DNA from: an uncultured Collinsella sp.
GTDB lineage: Bacteria > Actinomycetota > Coriobacteriia > Coriobacteriales > Coriobacteriaceae
Direction: 5' to 3'
DNA: 39,182 nucleotides
Assembly: GCA_959604825.1 (NCBI GenBank)
Contig: CAUHCN010000023.1
Location: 1 to 39,182, forward strand
The notes below the pieces were generated by a model that saw only the letters and a program-made list of their open reading frames with translations, had not been told where the DNA came from and did not search any database. The translations under genes and the position numbers were made by a program. Every line of letters begins with the position of its first letter. The stretch's first letter is position 1. Below, piece by piece: positions 8,082-16,514 of this stretch.

Positions 8082-9077
8082 CTACTCCGCTTCTCCGTCT
8101 ACATCCAAACCGTCTAAACCAAACTTGTGCTCGACTTCCGCACGCGTGGGAATTGATTGCTGAGCGCCCAGGCGCGACACCGTCACCGCCGAGGCGCGAG
8201 CGCCCGCCGCCATGCACTCAAAGAGCGGCAGGCCCTCCAGACGAGCTGCAGCAAGCGCGCCAATAAATGTATCGCCCGCGGCCGTCGTATCGACCACCAC
8301 GCTCGAAAGCGCCGGCATGCGCAGCGGCTCACCGCCATCGCCGAGCGTAACCGAGCCGGCGCCGCCCAGCGTGATGACCGCAGCCCCGGCGCCCTTATCG
8401 AGCAGCGCATCGAGCGCGGCGACGCAACTCGCATCATCTGTGGGCAGAATGCCCGTCAGCATCTGGCACTCGGTCTCGTTGGGGCAGACCAAGTCGACCG
8501 CAGGCCACGCTCCTGCCGGCAAATCGCAGGCGGGCGCAGGGTTAAAGACCGTATAGAACCCCAGCTCGTGAGCGCAAGCAAACGCCTCGGCCGTCGCTGC
8601 AAGGTCACATTCGCCCTGGGCAATAAAGACGCTTCCGACAGCCGGGGCAATCTCGCTGGCATCGCCGTCGAGCTCGTCGGCCACCAAGCGCCTCAGTGCG
8701 CGGGCAACGTCCTCTCCCACAAGCGCATGGTTGGCGCCCGGTGACAGTACGATGCGGTTGTCGCCCTCACAGCGGATGATGGTCGCGGTACCGGTCTCCA
8801 CGTCATCGCGACGCGCCACAAACTCAACGCCCACGCCGGCATCCTGGAGCCCTGCCACAAGCGCATCGCCAAAGGTATCGCGCCCAACAGCGCCGATCAT
8901 GCACGTGCGCGCACCCATGCGCGCAGCGGCAACGGCCTGATTGGCTCCCTTACCGCCGGCGTTGGTGATAAAACCGCTGCCACCGACGGTCTCGCCCGCG
9001 CGCGGCATGCGCTCGCACGCCACCGAAAGGTCCATGTTCATGCTGCCGAACGCCGCAACGATGCTGTGATCCGCCAT
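8082..9077 (-). CDS. rbsK: ribokinase (PfkB family)
   Basis: Phosphorylates D-ribose to ribose-5-phosphate with ATP. The 331-residue protein carries both PfkB signatures: GGKGANQAVAAARMGA near 41-56 and DTTAAGDTFIGALAAA near 260-275, the latter with the catalytic aspartate and anion-hole GDT (the usual DTTGAGD reads DTTAAGD). The N-terminal FGSMNMDL is typical of ribokinases. The start chosen is the ATG of MADHSIVAAFG, with AGGAGG at good spacing; a longer reading adds a sequence without family similarity. It is the first gene of a pair with the nucleoside hydrolase. That pairing supports ribose as substrate, although related deoxyribokinases or other PfkB sugar kinases remain possible. Confidence 0.88.
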   Translation of the reverse strand: MADHSIVAAFGSMNMDLSVACERMPRAGETVGGSGFITNAGGKGANQAVAAARMGARTCMIGAVGRDTFGDALVAGLQDAGVGVEFVARRDDVETGTATIIRCEGDNRIVLSPGANHALVGEDVARALRRLVADELDGDASEIAPAVGSVFIAQGECDLAATAEAFACAHELGFYTVFNPAPACDLPAGAWPAVDLVCPNETECQMLTGILPTDDASCVAALDALLDKGAGAAVITLGGAGSVTLGDGGEPLRMPALSSVVVDTTAAGDTFIGALAAARLEGLPLFECMAAGARASAVTVSRLGAQQSIPTRAEVEHKFGLDGLDVDGEAE

Positions 9078-9153
9078 GGAAACCTCCTCGTCTTCAGGCT
9101 TTGCGCCCACCGTCGGCCAACGATTGTGCACTCTCGCACCCCCTATAACTTTA

Positions 9154-9225
9154 GTCCACTTTGATGTGGACGCGCGCTTGAGCTTGCGCCAGCAGCAAGC
9201 ATTCACAGGGGCAGGCAGCTACAAT
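9154..9225. promoter_or_regulatory. divergent regulatory region between rbsK and the acyltransferase
   Basis: The 187-bp divergent gap holds a perfect 6-bp inverted repeat, GTCCAC (9154-9159) and GTGGAC (9166-9171), which could be an operator for the rbsK side. TACAAT at 9220-9225 is a candidate -10 box for the rightward acyltransferase, about 40 nt before its ATG. No matching -35 elements are clear. Confidence 0.35.
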
Positions 9226-9264
9226 GAATACGTGCTGATTATTCTCGTCATTGGATGATGTTTT

Positions 9265-11481
9265 ATGGAACAACTCTCGCAATCGGGCTCGCGCGGTCGA
9301 CGCCGCACGGGCAACGAGCCGGCGTCGCACGAACGCGCGAAGGGCGGGCGCCGTGCCAACGAGCCGCGACGCACCGCGAGCCCCCATCGCGCTTCTGCCA
9401 ACAACGCGGGCCGCGCCAACACTCCCGCCGCGGAGCAGACGCCTGCTCGCCCCAAGTCCCGCTACATCCCTGCACTCGACGGTCTGCGTACGCTCGCCGT
9501 CGTCGCGGTGGTGCTCTATCACCTCAACCTCACGTGGGCGCAGGGCGGCCTGCTTGGCGTCACGATCTTCTTTGTGCTTTCGGGCTATCTGGTCACGCGC
9601 TTGCTGCTCAACGAAGTCGCTAAGACCGGCCGCATCGACCTCAAGAGCTTCTGGATTCGCCGCATCCGTCGCCTGGTCCCCGCCGTGGTAACGGTAGTGT
9701 TCGTGACCTGCGCGCTGTGCACCATCTTTAACCACGTGATGCTTACCAAGATGCGCCCCGACATTCTGCCGTCGCTGCTGTTCTTCAACAACTGGTGGCA
9801 GATTGCCCAAAACGTCTCGTACTTCAACGCCCTGGGCGATCCCTCGCCGCTTACGCACTTTTGGTCGCTCGCCATCGAGGAACAGTTCTACCTGGTTTGG
9901 CCCCCGCTGCTGCTCGCTATGGTATCCATGCACATGAGCAAGCCCAACACGCGCCGCGTGGTTCTGGGCCTGGCTGCTGTCTCCGCCATCGCCATGATGG
10001 TGCTCTACAACCCCGCCGCCGACCCCAGCCGCGTGTACTATGGCACCGACACCCGCGTCTTCTCGCTGCTGCTGGGCGCCTGGATGGCCTTTATCCCCGA
10101 TCGCGACCTGGCTCCGGTGCGCCTCGCTCATCGTTTGGGGCTCAATCGCCTGGCTGGCGCCGCCAAGCACGGCAAGAACGCCGAGGGCAAGCATGACGCT
10201 ACGACCGACGGCGCAGCCGAGACCGTCCCGGCACAGCCGAGCGCCCTCGTGCGTTTTTGGTCCTCGCCCGCATCCATCGATGTATTGGGCGTCGTGGGTC
10301 TGGTTGGCCTTGCCGCCATGGTCGCGCTCACCAACGGCTACACCGCGTTCCAGTATCGCGGCGGCACGCTGTTATGCTCCATCCTCACGCTCATGGTCAT
10401 CGCGGCCTGCGTGCAGCCCCAGGGAATGGTTGCCCGCGCGCTGTCCGCCGAGCCGCTCGTGTGGGTTGGCAAGCGCTCATACAGCATCTACCTGTGGCAC
10501 TATCCGCTGCTGTTGCTTATGAACCCGGTCGCCAACATCAACGATACACCGTGGTGGCAGTACATTTTGCAGGTGCTGTTGGTGGTCACCGTGGCCGAAT
10601 GCTCATATCGCTTTATCGAGACGCCGTTTAGAAAGGGCGCCTTTGGGCGCACCGTATCCGAGTTCCGCGACGGCACCGCCACGCCCGCCAACTGGGTGCG
10701 CGCGCACGTCCCTGCCTGCGCAGCCTGCGCTGTCGTGTTGGTCGTTGCACTGGGTGGCCTGATCTTTGTGCCCGAGACGTCTGCGCTGAGCGGCGAGGGC
10801 GCCGAAGTCCTCAACAAGGAAGCCAAGAACACCGCGCCCACCGACCAGCAGGCGGCCGACGACACCGACAAGGACAACGACGGCTTCCCCGATGGATCCT
10901 ACGACCTGCTGATGATCGGTGACTCCGTGTCGCTGCGTGCCGTGGACACCTTTGACGGCGTGTTCCCGCACAGCCATATCGATGCCGAAAAGGGCCGCCA
11001 GTTTGATGCGGGCCGCACGACATTTGAGGGCTATATCCAGCAGAACCTTGCCGGCAAGATCGTGGTCTTTGCGCTGGGCACCAACGGCTTGGTAACCGAC
11101 GACCAGATCGACGCCATCATGGCCGATGCAGGAGATAAGCGTATTGTGGTGTTTGTGAACACGCGCAGCCCGCAGCCGTGGGTTGGCTCTACCAACCAGG
11201 CCATCGCCAACGCCGCCACGCGCTACAAGAACGTGCGCGTTATCGACTGGTACGGATACAGTGCCAACCGCAACGACCTGTTCGATGGCGATGGCACGCA
11301 TCTATCGACCACTGGCGTGACTGAGTACCTCAACTTGATCCACGATGCCGTCAAGAAGGACCTGCCCGTACACCCCGAGGATCACGTCAACGATCCGCAG
11401 CCGGCAGCCGTCAAGTCTGCCACCGACGCGCTCGTTAACGCCCTCGCCTTCAAACCGCACAAGCTAGGCACCGACAAGTAA
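9265..11481 (+). CDS. OatA-like membrane O-acyltransferase with C-terminal SGNH domain
   Basis: Membrane acyltransferase of 738 residues expected to transfer acyl (often acetyl) groups to a cell-envelope glycan. It starts with about 65 basic, probably disordered cytoplasmic residues. An acyltransferase-3 membrane domain follows (about 66-500), with the conserved histidine in VVLYHL (H86) and the signature HFWSLAIEEQFYLVW (198-212). After a last transmembrane segment near 510-525 and an acidic linker comes an extracytoplasmic SGNH domain: GDSV near 552-555 (nucleophile serine), ALGTNG, and DGTHL near 676-680 with the catalytic Asp-His pair. This matches the OatA layout, in which the membrane part passes the acyl group to the outer SGNH domain. 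Peptidoglycan is the best-known acceptor, but other polysaccharides are possible. It is alone on the plus strand, convergent with the magnesium operon. No strong ribosome-binding site is seen. Confidence 0.9.
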   Translation: MEQLSQSGSRGRRRTGNEPASHERAKGGRRANEPRRTASPHRASANNAGRANTPAAEQTPARPKSRYIPALDGLRTLAVVAVVLYHLNLTWAQGGLLGVTIFFVLSGYLVTRLLLNEVAKTGRIDLKSFWIRRIRRLVPAVVTVVFVTCALCTIFNHVMLTKMRPDILPSLLFFNNWWQIAQNVSYFNALGDPSPLTHFWSLAIEEQFYLVWPPLLLAMVSMHMSKPNTRRVVLGLAAVSAIAMMVLYNPAADPSRVYYGTDTRVFSLLLGAWMAFIPDRDLAPVRLAHRLGLNRLAGAAKHGKNAEGKHDATTDGAAETVPAQPSALVRFWSSPASIDVLGVVGLVGLAAMVALTNGYTAFQYRGGTLLCSILTLMVIAACVQPQGMVARALSAEPLVWVGKRSYSIYLWHYPLLLLMNPVANINDTPWWQYILQVLLVVTVAECSYRFIETPFRKGAFGRTVSEFRDGTATPANWVRAHVPACAACAVVLVVALGGLIFVPETSALSGEGAEVLNKEAKNTAPTDQQAADDTDKDNDGFPDGSYDLLMIGDSVSLRAVDTFDGVFPHSHIDAEKGRQFDAGRTTFEGYIQQNLAGKIVVFALGTNGLVTDDQIDAIMADAGDKRIVVFVNTRSPQPWVGSTNQAIANAATRYKNVRVIDWYGYSANRNDLFDGDGTHLSTTGVTEYLNLIHDAVKKDLPVHPEDHVNDPQPAAVKSATDALVNALAFKPHKLGTDK

Positions 11482-11538
11482 CCCGCAGCAAACAACCCAA
11501 AATCACTCTTTTAGAGTCGGCCCCAAGAGGTCGCGGGC

Positions 11539-11573
11539 AAAAAACAGGCCGCAGCCCATCGCTGCGGCCTGTT
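11539..11573 (-). terminator. strong terminator between convergent genes
   Basis: ACAGGCCGCAG pairs perfectly with CTGCGGCCTGT across a 6-nt loop (11544-11571), extended by flanking A-T pairs. On the minus strand it is followed by TTTTTTG, giving a classical intrinsic terminator for the NRAMP-type gene. On the plus strand the T run is only three long, so it may act weakly for the acyltransferase as well. Confidence 0.88.
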
Positions 11574-11591
11574 TGGAGTCAAAAAGAGGCG

Positions 11592-12854
11592 CTAAGCGCT
11601 GTAACCCATCGCCTGCAGAACAAACATGACGACCGTGAGCACCGTAATCACGCCGATAGTCGCCCAAGTGAGCACGTTCCACACGCGGCCGTTGCGGTTG
11701 GCACCCATAATGTGACGGTCGGCGGCGATAACCACCTGGAACACCAGAACCACGGGCAGTAGCACGCCATTGATGACCTGCGAGGTCATCATAATCTGGA
11801 ACAGATCGACGCCGGGCATAAGCACCAGCACGGCAGAGATACCGATGATGGCCGTAATGATGCCGCGATAGACCGGGGCCTCGTCCCAGCTGCGGTCGGC
11901 ACCGCGCTCCCAGCCAAATGCCTCGCAGATAGCGCTCGACGTAACGCCCGGTAGCACGCAAGCAGCCAAGAAGCTCGCCGCGACCAGGCCCGAGGCAAAC
12001 AGCACCGTGGACCACTGACCCGCAATAGGCTCCAGCGCGCGGGCAGCATCGGCAGCATCGCTAATCTGAATACCCGCCGGGAACAGCACCGTACCGGTCG
12101 TGATGATAATAAAGCCCGCAATGATATCAGCAGCGATCGAGCCGCTCACGGTATCAATACGCTGCAGCACGATGTCGTCCTCGCCCGCATTCTTATCGAC
12201 CACGTTATTCTGCGCCAAGAAAATCATCCACGGCGCGATGGTGGTACCGATCGTTGCGACCACGAGCGACACGTAGCTGGGGTCATTTTGAATGTTAGGC
12301 ACGACCAGGTCGACCGCGACCTCACCCCAGTTGGGGCCAGCCATAAACGCGGCGACGATATAGGTCACGAACACGCAGCTCACCAGCAGCAGAATCTTCT
12401 CGATGCGCTGGAAACTACCCGACATGGTAAGCATCCACACCAGCAGCGCCACCAACGGCACCGAGATGCTCGCCGGCACGCCAAAAAGAGCAAGGCCGCT
12501 GGCGATGCCCGCAAACTCCGAAATGGTCACAGCCGTGTTGGCGATCAACAGCGCCGCCATAGCAAGTACACTCTTGCGCACGCCAAAGCGCTCGCGAATG
12601 AGCGATGCCAGGCCCTTGCCCGTGACGCAGCCGCAGCGCGCCGCGGTCTCCTGCGTCACGATGAGCAGCACGGTCATGACAGGAAGCATCCACAGCATCT
12701 TGTAGCCATAGCTGGCGCCCGCGCTGGAATACGTTGCAATGCCGCCGGCGTCATTGCCCGAAAGCGCCGCCAGCAGACCAGGACCCATAGCGCCAAAGAT
12801 GGCCGCGATGGTCAACTTTTGCTTGGTGCCCGACTTTTGCTTGGTATTTTGCAC
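11592..12854 (-). CDS. NRAMP-family transporter, probable magnesium-type (NRMT)
   Basis: Polytopic inner-membrane transporter, 420 residues, about 11 transmembrane helices. It aligns with the SLC11/NRAMP fold but lacks the transition-metal signature: the TM1 motif DPGN reads DAGG (35-38, within LSGNDAGG), and the TM6 motif MPH reads APW (207-209). Loss of the TM6 methionine is a property of the NRMT clade, characterised as proton-uncoupled magnesium/manganese transporters from Eggerthella lenta. The start chosen is GTG at 12852-12854, with AGGTGG just upstream, 8 nt after the preceding stop; an ATG further upstream would force a 55-nt overlap. The partner gene carries MgtE-type sensor domains, which supports magnesium as the main substrate. 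Manganese transport remains possible. Confidence 0.87.
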   Translation of the reverse strand: MQNTKQKSGTKQKLTIAAIFGAMGPGLLAALSGNDAGGIATYSSAGASYGYKMLWMLPVMTVLLIVTQETAARCGCVTGKGLASLIRERFGVRKSVLAMAALLIANTAVTISEFAGIASGLALFGVPASISVPLVALLVWMLTMSGSFQRIEKILLLVSCVFVTYIVAAFMAGPNWGEVAVDLVVPNIQNDPSYVSLVVATIGTTIAPWMIFLAQNNVVDKNAGEDDIVLQRIDTVSGSIAADIIAGFIIITTGTVLFPAGIQISDAADAARALEPIAGQWSTVLFASGLVAASFLAACVLPGVTSSAICEAFGWERGADRSWDEAPVYRGIITAIIGISAVLVLMPGVDLFQIMMTSQVINGVLLPVVLVFQVVIAADRHIMGANRNGRVWNVLTWATIGVITVLTVVMFVLQAMGYSA

Positions 12855-12862
12855 GCGACCAC

Positions 12863-14707
12863 CTAACCCATGACCGACATGGCGAGCAGCACCGCGGCGA
12901 TGCAATACGCCACGCACGAGATCATGACGGCAATAACGTTCATGGCGGTGCCCGACGTGTTGAGGTCATGCTCGTCACGCCAGAACAGCACCATCAGGTA
13001 AATCACGGCGCTCATGTTGCCAACCAGGCAAATGATGGCAGCGATATTAAAGCACCCGGTAAAGAGTTGCTCCTCAAACATGGACGCATCGGGGAACGCG
13101 GCGGTACGCACCAATTGCGCGCACAGATAGGTCACGAGCGACAGGATCAGGCCCATACCGGTGCTCTGGAAGAAGAATCCCAGGTAGGGCTTGGGCTCGT
13201 CGTCGTGACCGTCATACTCCAGGAAGTAGTTCTTGACGAACGACACCATGCGCGAGGCCGCCAGCAGCACGAGCGGCATGGCGCACATGGGAAACACCAC
13301 CAGATGCGCGGAGCCGAGCGCCGTTCCCAGCACGGTCGCCATGATGCACGACGCGATGCCCCATACAACAACCCAGTACTGGCGATGCACGAACCAGCTG
13401 AGCACGTTCGTCGAGTCGTCGGACGCGCTGTCACCCGAGCCGACACCGGCGATCTGCAGGTCCTCCTGATGCTCCTCGGCGATAACGTCCATGGCGTCGT
13501 CGAAGGTCACGATACCAAGGATATGACGGTTCTCGTCGCAGACAGGGATGGCAACCAGGTCGTACTTGGTCATCTCGTCCGTCACGTCTTCCTGGTCCTC
13601 GTCGGGCGACACATAGACCAGGTCGCGATAGGCCAGCTGACCCAGCGTGGCGTCGCGGTCGGCTACGATCAGCGTGCGCAGCGAAAGCACGCCGGTCAGC
13701 ATGCCGCTCGGATCCTCGGTATAGACGTAGTAGACGCTCTCGAAGTCCTCGTCGAGCTCGCGAATCGCCTCGATGGCGTCACCGACCGTTGCCGTGGCGG
13801 GCAGGGAGACAAACTCCGAGGTCATGATGCGGCCGGCGGTGTTGTCCTCATACCCCAGCAGGTTACGAATCGCCTTCTCCTCCTTGACGCCCATCAGGCG
13901 CAGGAGCTTCTCGGCCTTCTCGTAATCGAGCTCGTCGATCAGGTCGGCTGCATCGTCCGGGTCCATCATGGCCAGCATCGACGATGCGTCCGTGTCGGAC
14001 AGGCCCTCGAGCATCTCGGTCATAAGCTCGTCGTCATCGAACTCCGAGATGGCCTCGGCGGCCTGGGCAGTATCGAGCTGCGCAAACACCTGCGCACGTA
14101 GGCGCGGGTCGAGCTGCTCGATAATGTCGGCGATGTCGGCAGGGTGCAGCTCGCCGAGCGTCTTGTGCGACACCGAGAGCTGGATATTCTTGGTCGAGCG
14201 GTCGAGCAGGTCCATGTAGGACCAGGCGATGATATCCTCGCTCAACGGCTTGCCCAGGTGCTTCATAAAGCCCTCGGCAACATGCTCGAGCGTGGGGCTG
14301 ATCGCGCGCAGCAAGCCGCGGGCGCCAACCTCGGCACCCAGCAGACGCAGCTGATTTTCGCCCGACATGGAAAACTTGATGTCGTTTACGCGCACGACCT
14401 TCATGCCCTGCGTGTCGACAATCTGCTTGTTGAGCACGTCGCGGGCAAGCAAGAGTTCGGTCGGCTGCAGGTACGAAAAACGGATTTCGGTGGCCGACGC
14501 CTTAAGGTACACGCCCGTCTCGTCGATACGATCGACCCATTTGCGCCAACTGATCATAAACGGCGTCTTGCCGGGGCCGCGAAACGCAAGCGACGTCACG
14601 TGTGGAAAAACTTCGCCGGTTGCAATGCCAAAATCGTTGACCACGCCGAGCTTTTCGCCGTCGACGTCCAAGACCGGCAATTTGAGCATCTCACTCAGAT
14701 AATTCAA
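12863..14707 (-). CDS. MgtE-like protein: PRC-barrels, MgtE_N, CBS pair, divergent membrane domain
   Basis: 614 residues, first gene of the pair with the NRMT-type transporter. The N terminus looks like a PRC-barrel (MNYLSEMLKLPVLDVDGEKL) with a second one at about 85-165. An MgtE N-terminal superhelical domain follows (about 180-290, with LHPADIADIIEQLDP), then a CBS pair (about 294-415, entered through the typical TAGRIMTSEFV). In MgtE these cytoplasmic parts sense magnesium and gate the pore. The membrane part (about 440-614, roughly five helices) does not show the proline- and glycine-rich pore motifs I expect of MgtE, so it may be a different domain. The start appears to be TTG, with GGGGAG at 6 nt, because translation from it begins directly with the PRC-barrel. 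An alternative is the ATG at 14687-14689 (MLKLPV). It may import magnesium or regulate its partner. Confidence 0.82.
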   Translation of the reverse strand: MNYLSEMLKLPVLDVDGEKLGVVNDFGIATGEVFPHVTSLAFRGPGKTPFMISWRKWVDRIDETGVYLKASATEIRFSYLQPTELLLARDVLNKQIVDTQGMKVVRVNDIKFSMSGENQLRLLGAEVGARGLLRAISPTLEHVAEGFMKHLGKPLSEDIIAWSYMDLLDRSTKNIQLSVSHKTLGELHPADIADIIEQLDPRLRAQVFAQLDTAQAAEAISEFDDDELMTEMLEGLSDTDASSMLAMMDPDDAADLIDELDYEKAEKLLRLMGVKEEKAIRNLLGYEDNTAGRIMTSEFVSLPATATVGDAIEAIRELDEDFESVYYVYTEDPSGMLTGVLSLRTLIVADRDATLGQLAYRDLVYVSPDEDQEDVTDEMTKYDLVAIPVCDENRHILGIVTFDDAMDVIAEEHQEDLQIAGVGSGDSASDDSTNVLSWFVHRQYWVVVWGIASCIMATVLGTALGSAHLVVFPMCAMPLVLLAASRMVSFVKNYFLEYDGHDDEPKPYLGFFFQSTGMGLILSLVTYLCAQLVRTAAFPDASMFEEQLFTGCFNIAAIICLVGNMSAVIYLMVLFWRDEHDLNTSGTAMNVIAVMISCVAYCIAAVLLAMSVMG

Positions 14708-14720
14708 TGGTGCTCCCCAT
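14691..14720 (-). CDS. possible 9-codon leader peptide overlapping the MgtE-like start
   Basis: An ATG at 14718-14720 has a near-ideal ribosome-binding site, GGAGGA at 14727-14732, 6 nt upstream. It opens the peptide MGSTIELSE and stops with TGA at 14691-14693, one base before an internal ATG of the MgtE-like gene. The frame is +1 relative to the main gene and overlaps its TTG start. The site is far better than that of the main start, so ribosomes should load here first. It could be a short regulatory leader peptide or an incidental frame. No homologue is recognised. Confidence 0.35.
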   Translation of the reverse strand: MGSTIELSE

Positions 14721-14927
14721 CAATATTCCTCCGGACGCGGCCGCACATGCGGCGTCCGGGGGCTTCTGGATATGTATACGCATGCGCGGGCGGCACGCCG
14801 CTCGACGCTTACACCCCGTGCATGCGCAAAAAGCACCTGCATGGGGTCATCGACTGTATGGTCGAGGTTTGGATTTCACCTGTAACCTTTCTCTTGACCC
14901 TCATTAACCGCAGTAACTATAGCATCA
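14708..14927 (-). promoter_or_regulatory. promoter and structured 5' leader of the magnesium operon
   Basis: This fills most of a 328-bp gap (14708-15035). On the minus strand TGCTATAGT (14916-14924) is a good extended -10 element, giving a leader of about 190-200 nt. The leader holds three hairpins: TCGAC..GTCGA (14850-14865), CCCCATGCA..TGCACGGGG (14813-14845), and a 29-nt GC-rich hairpin (14731-14759) with stems CCGGACG/CGTCCGG and CCGCA/TGCGG, whose outer end overlaps the GGAGGA site. That arrangement could control translation. I do not find the conserved core of the M-box magnesium riboswitch; only a CCATACAGT stretch near 14853 recalls it. No other gene is seen in the gap. Confidence 0.5.
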
Positions 14928-15002
14928 GCATCGCCCTGCGGCATCGAATTTATGCGCTGCACATTGCAGGCATACCAAACGCTGACGTATCCGTGACATA
15001 GC

Positions 15003-15034
15003 CATTGGGGACGTTCTTAAACGACTACCCAATG
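15003..15034. repeat. GGGGAC-type hairpin after the NodB-family gene
   Basis: CATTGGG (15003-15009) pairs with CCCAATG (15028-15034) around GACGTTCTTAAACGACTA. It ends 1 nt before the stop codon of the minus-strand NodB-family gene. The central GTTCTTAAACGAC reappears in reverse complement at 23663-23690, also next to a stop codon. Confidence 0.7.
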
Positions 15035-15035
15035 A

Positions 15036-16442
15036 CTACTCTGTGGTGTCATCGTCCTCGGCAAGTTGGGGGAACACGGCGTCCTTGGGCATGGTGACCT
15101 TCGTCAGCGAGGTGAGCTTTTTGCTGAGCGATGTGTCCGTCTTGACCAGGTCGCTGAGCGTCACGATCTTGTAGCCGTCGGCGACAAGGCCATCGATGAT
15201 CTGCGGCAGCGCCTCGAGCGTCTGCTCGGCGCATTCGTCTCTATCGGTGAGCAGCACGATATTGCCCGGCGTCACCGAATCGAGCACCGTCGAGACCTGC
15301 TCGTCGGCACCGTTGAGCAGCCAGTCGCCCGAGTCAATATTCCACGAGACCACGGCGGAGACCAGGTCCATAGCATCGATCCAGTTTTGCTCGTCAAAGG
15401 CAGCGTAGGGAGCACGCAGCAGCATCGTCTTCACGCCGGTCGCCGACTTAATCGCATCGGTGCCTTTCGTGATCTGCTCGCGTACCGCCTCACGGTCCTG
15501 GCCCTTGAGCGAATCATCGCTGTAGCTGTTGGAGCCGATCTCGCACCCGGCATCGACAATCGCTTTGGCAGTAGCGGGCGAGGCTTCCGCGGCATCGCCC
15601 GAAAGGAAGAACGTCGCCGTGACGCCCTTTTCCTTGAGCACCTGCAAGATCTGCTTGGTCGCGCCGCTCGGACCCTCGTCAAATGTCAGGGCCACGTACT
15701 TTTCGTTGCCCTTGGGCGCTACGCTTGCGCACTCGACTACGCAGTCGGTGGCGGGCACGACCTCGCCGCGGTCCTGCGTCTTGCCCGACTGCTCGCCGAC
15801 CCATACCTCGGAGCGGCCCTGAACACCCCAGGCTTTGACATACTCAATGGCACCCGTGCCCTCGACCTTAAGCTTTGGCTCGATAGTCGTGGCCTGGACC
15901 TCGTGCTTTTCGTACGCGTTGCGGCCGTCCTTGACCGTCACCTTCTCGCCGCCCTCAAGTTCGCGACTATCCCATTTGCCTTGCTTCACGCGCTTGCCGT
16001 CGACCTTCACCGACAGCTTTTCGCCGCCATGGCGCTTAAGCACGCTGTCGTCGACGGCCAGCAGATCACCGGCGTCGTACGTTTCGGTCAGGCTTTGATC
16101 GTCGATAAGATTCTGCAACGTAGAGCCCACGCGCACCGCGGTCTTTTGCCCGTTGAGTTCCACGTCCACGCTGCGGTTGACGTAGCCCACGACGGCAGCG
16201 ATAAACAGCACGAGCGCGCAACCCACGGCGATAAGCGCATAGGGCAGACGGGACGGTCGGCGCGGCGAGCGCCCGTTGCCGATGCGCGCGCTGCGATCGC
16301 TAAACCCACGGCTATGGTTGAGGTACATCGCGCCGGGCTTACGGCGACGTCGACGCTGACCGCTGGGCAGCTGCCCCAGGTCGCGGCGCGCCGTCGGACG
16401 CGCACCCGAGCGCCCGTTTAAGTTAGATCCGTTTTGGCGCAT
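15036..16442 (-). CDS. polysaccharide deacetylase (NodB) family protein with altered active site
   Basis: 468 residues: about 65 basic cytoplasmic residues, one transmembrane helix (about 67-87), an extracytoplasmic stretch (about 90-205) that looks like a DUF348/G5-type beta-rich region, and a NodB domain (about 245-430). In active NodB enzymes metal is held by Asp-His-His. Here motif 1 TFDDGP reads TFDEGP (D255 base kept, metal ligand changed to E256), motif 2 HSxxH reads NSYSD (305-309), and motif 5 LLHD reads LLTD (397-400). Motif 3 is RAPY (343-346), and DSGDW (370-374) remains. The fold seems intact but all three metal ligands and the catalytic histidine are replaced, so it is probably inactive on the usual N-acetyl substrates or uses another chemistry. 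The ATG follows GGGGGAGGG. It lies alone between two hairpins, downstream of a PRC-barrel gene. Confidence 0.85.
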   Translation of the reverse strand: MRQNGSNLNGRSGARPTARRDLGQLPSGQRRRRRKPGAMYLNHSRGFSDRSARIGNGRSPRRPSRLPYALIAVGCALVLFIAAVVGYVNRSVDVELNGQKTAVRVGSTLQNLIDDQSLTETYDAGDLLAVDDSVLKRHGGEKLSVKVDGKRVKQGKWDSRELEGGEKVTVKDGRNAYEKHEVQATTIEPKLKVEGTGAIEYVKAWGVQGRSEVWVGEQSGKTQDRGEVVPATDCVVECASVAPKGNEKYVALTFDEGPSGATKQILQVLKEKGVTATFFLSGDAAEASPATAKAIVDAGCEIGSNSYSDDSLKGQDREAVREQITKGTDAIKSATGVKTMLLRAPYAAFDEQNWIDAMDLVSAVVSWNIDSGDWLLNGADEQVSTVLDSVTPGNIVLLTDRDECAEQTLEALPQIIDGLVADGYKIVTLSDLVKTDTSLSKKLTSLTKVTMPKDAVFPQLAEDDDTTE

Positions 16443-16463
16443 GTGCCCTCCCCCATAAACACA

Positions 16464-16492
16464 GCGAGCCGGAGCAACAGGTCTCCGGCTCG
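16464..16492 (-). terminator. hairpin between PRC-barrel and NodB-family genes
   Basis: GCGAGCCGGAG and CTCCGGCTCGC form a perfect 11-bp stem with a 7-nt loop. On the minus strand it follows the PRC-barrel stop by about 22 nt. The downstream T-tract is weak (TGTGTTTA), so termination may be partial. Confidence 0.72.
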
Positions 16493-16514
16493 CCTCCCAT
16501 CATTTGGTACGTCT

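Noticed and set aside
11592..12917. ATG start at 12915-12917 for the NRAMP-type gene
   Set aside because: It would overlap the preceding gene by 55 nt and add 21 residues unlike the family; the GTG at 12852-12854 has AGGTGG upstream and starts right after the preceding stop codon.
14708..14927. M-box (ykoK) magnesium riboswitch
   Set aside because: The leader is in the right place, but the conserved M-box core segments and size are absent; only a CCATACAGT-like stretch is shared.
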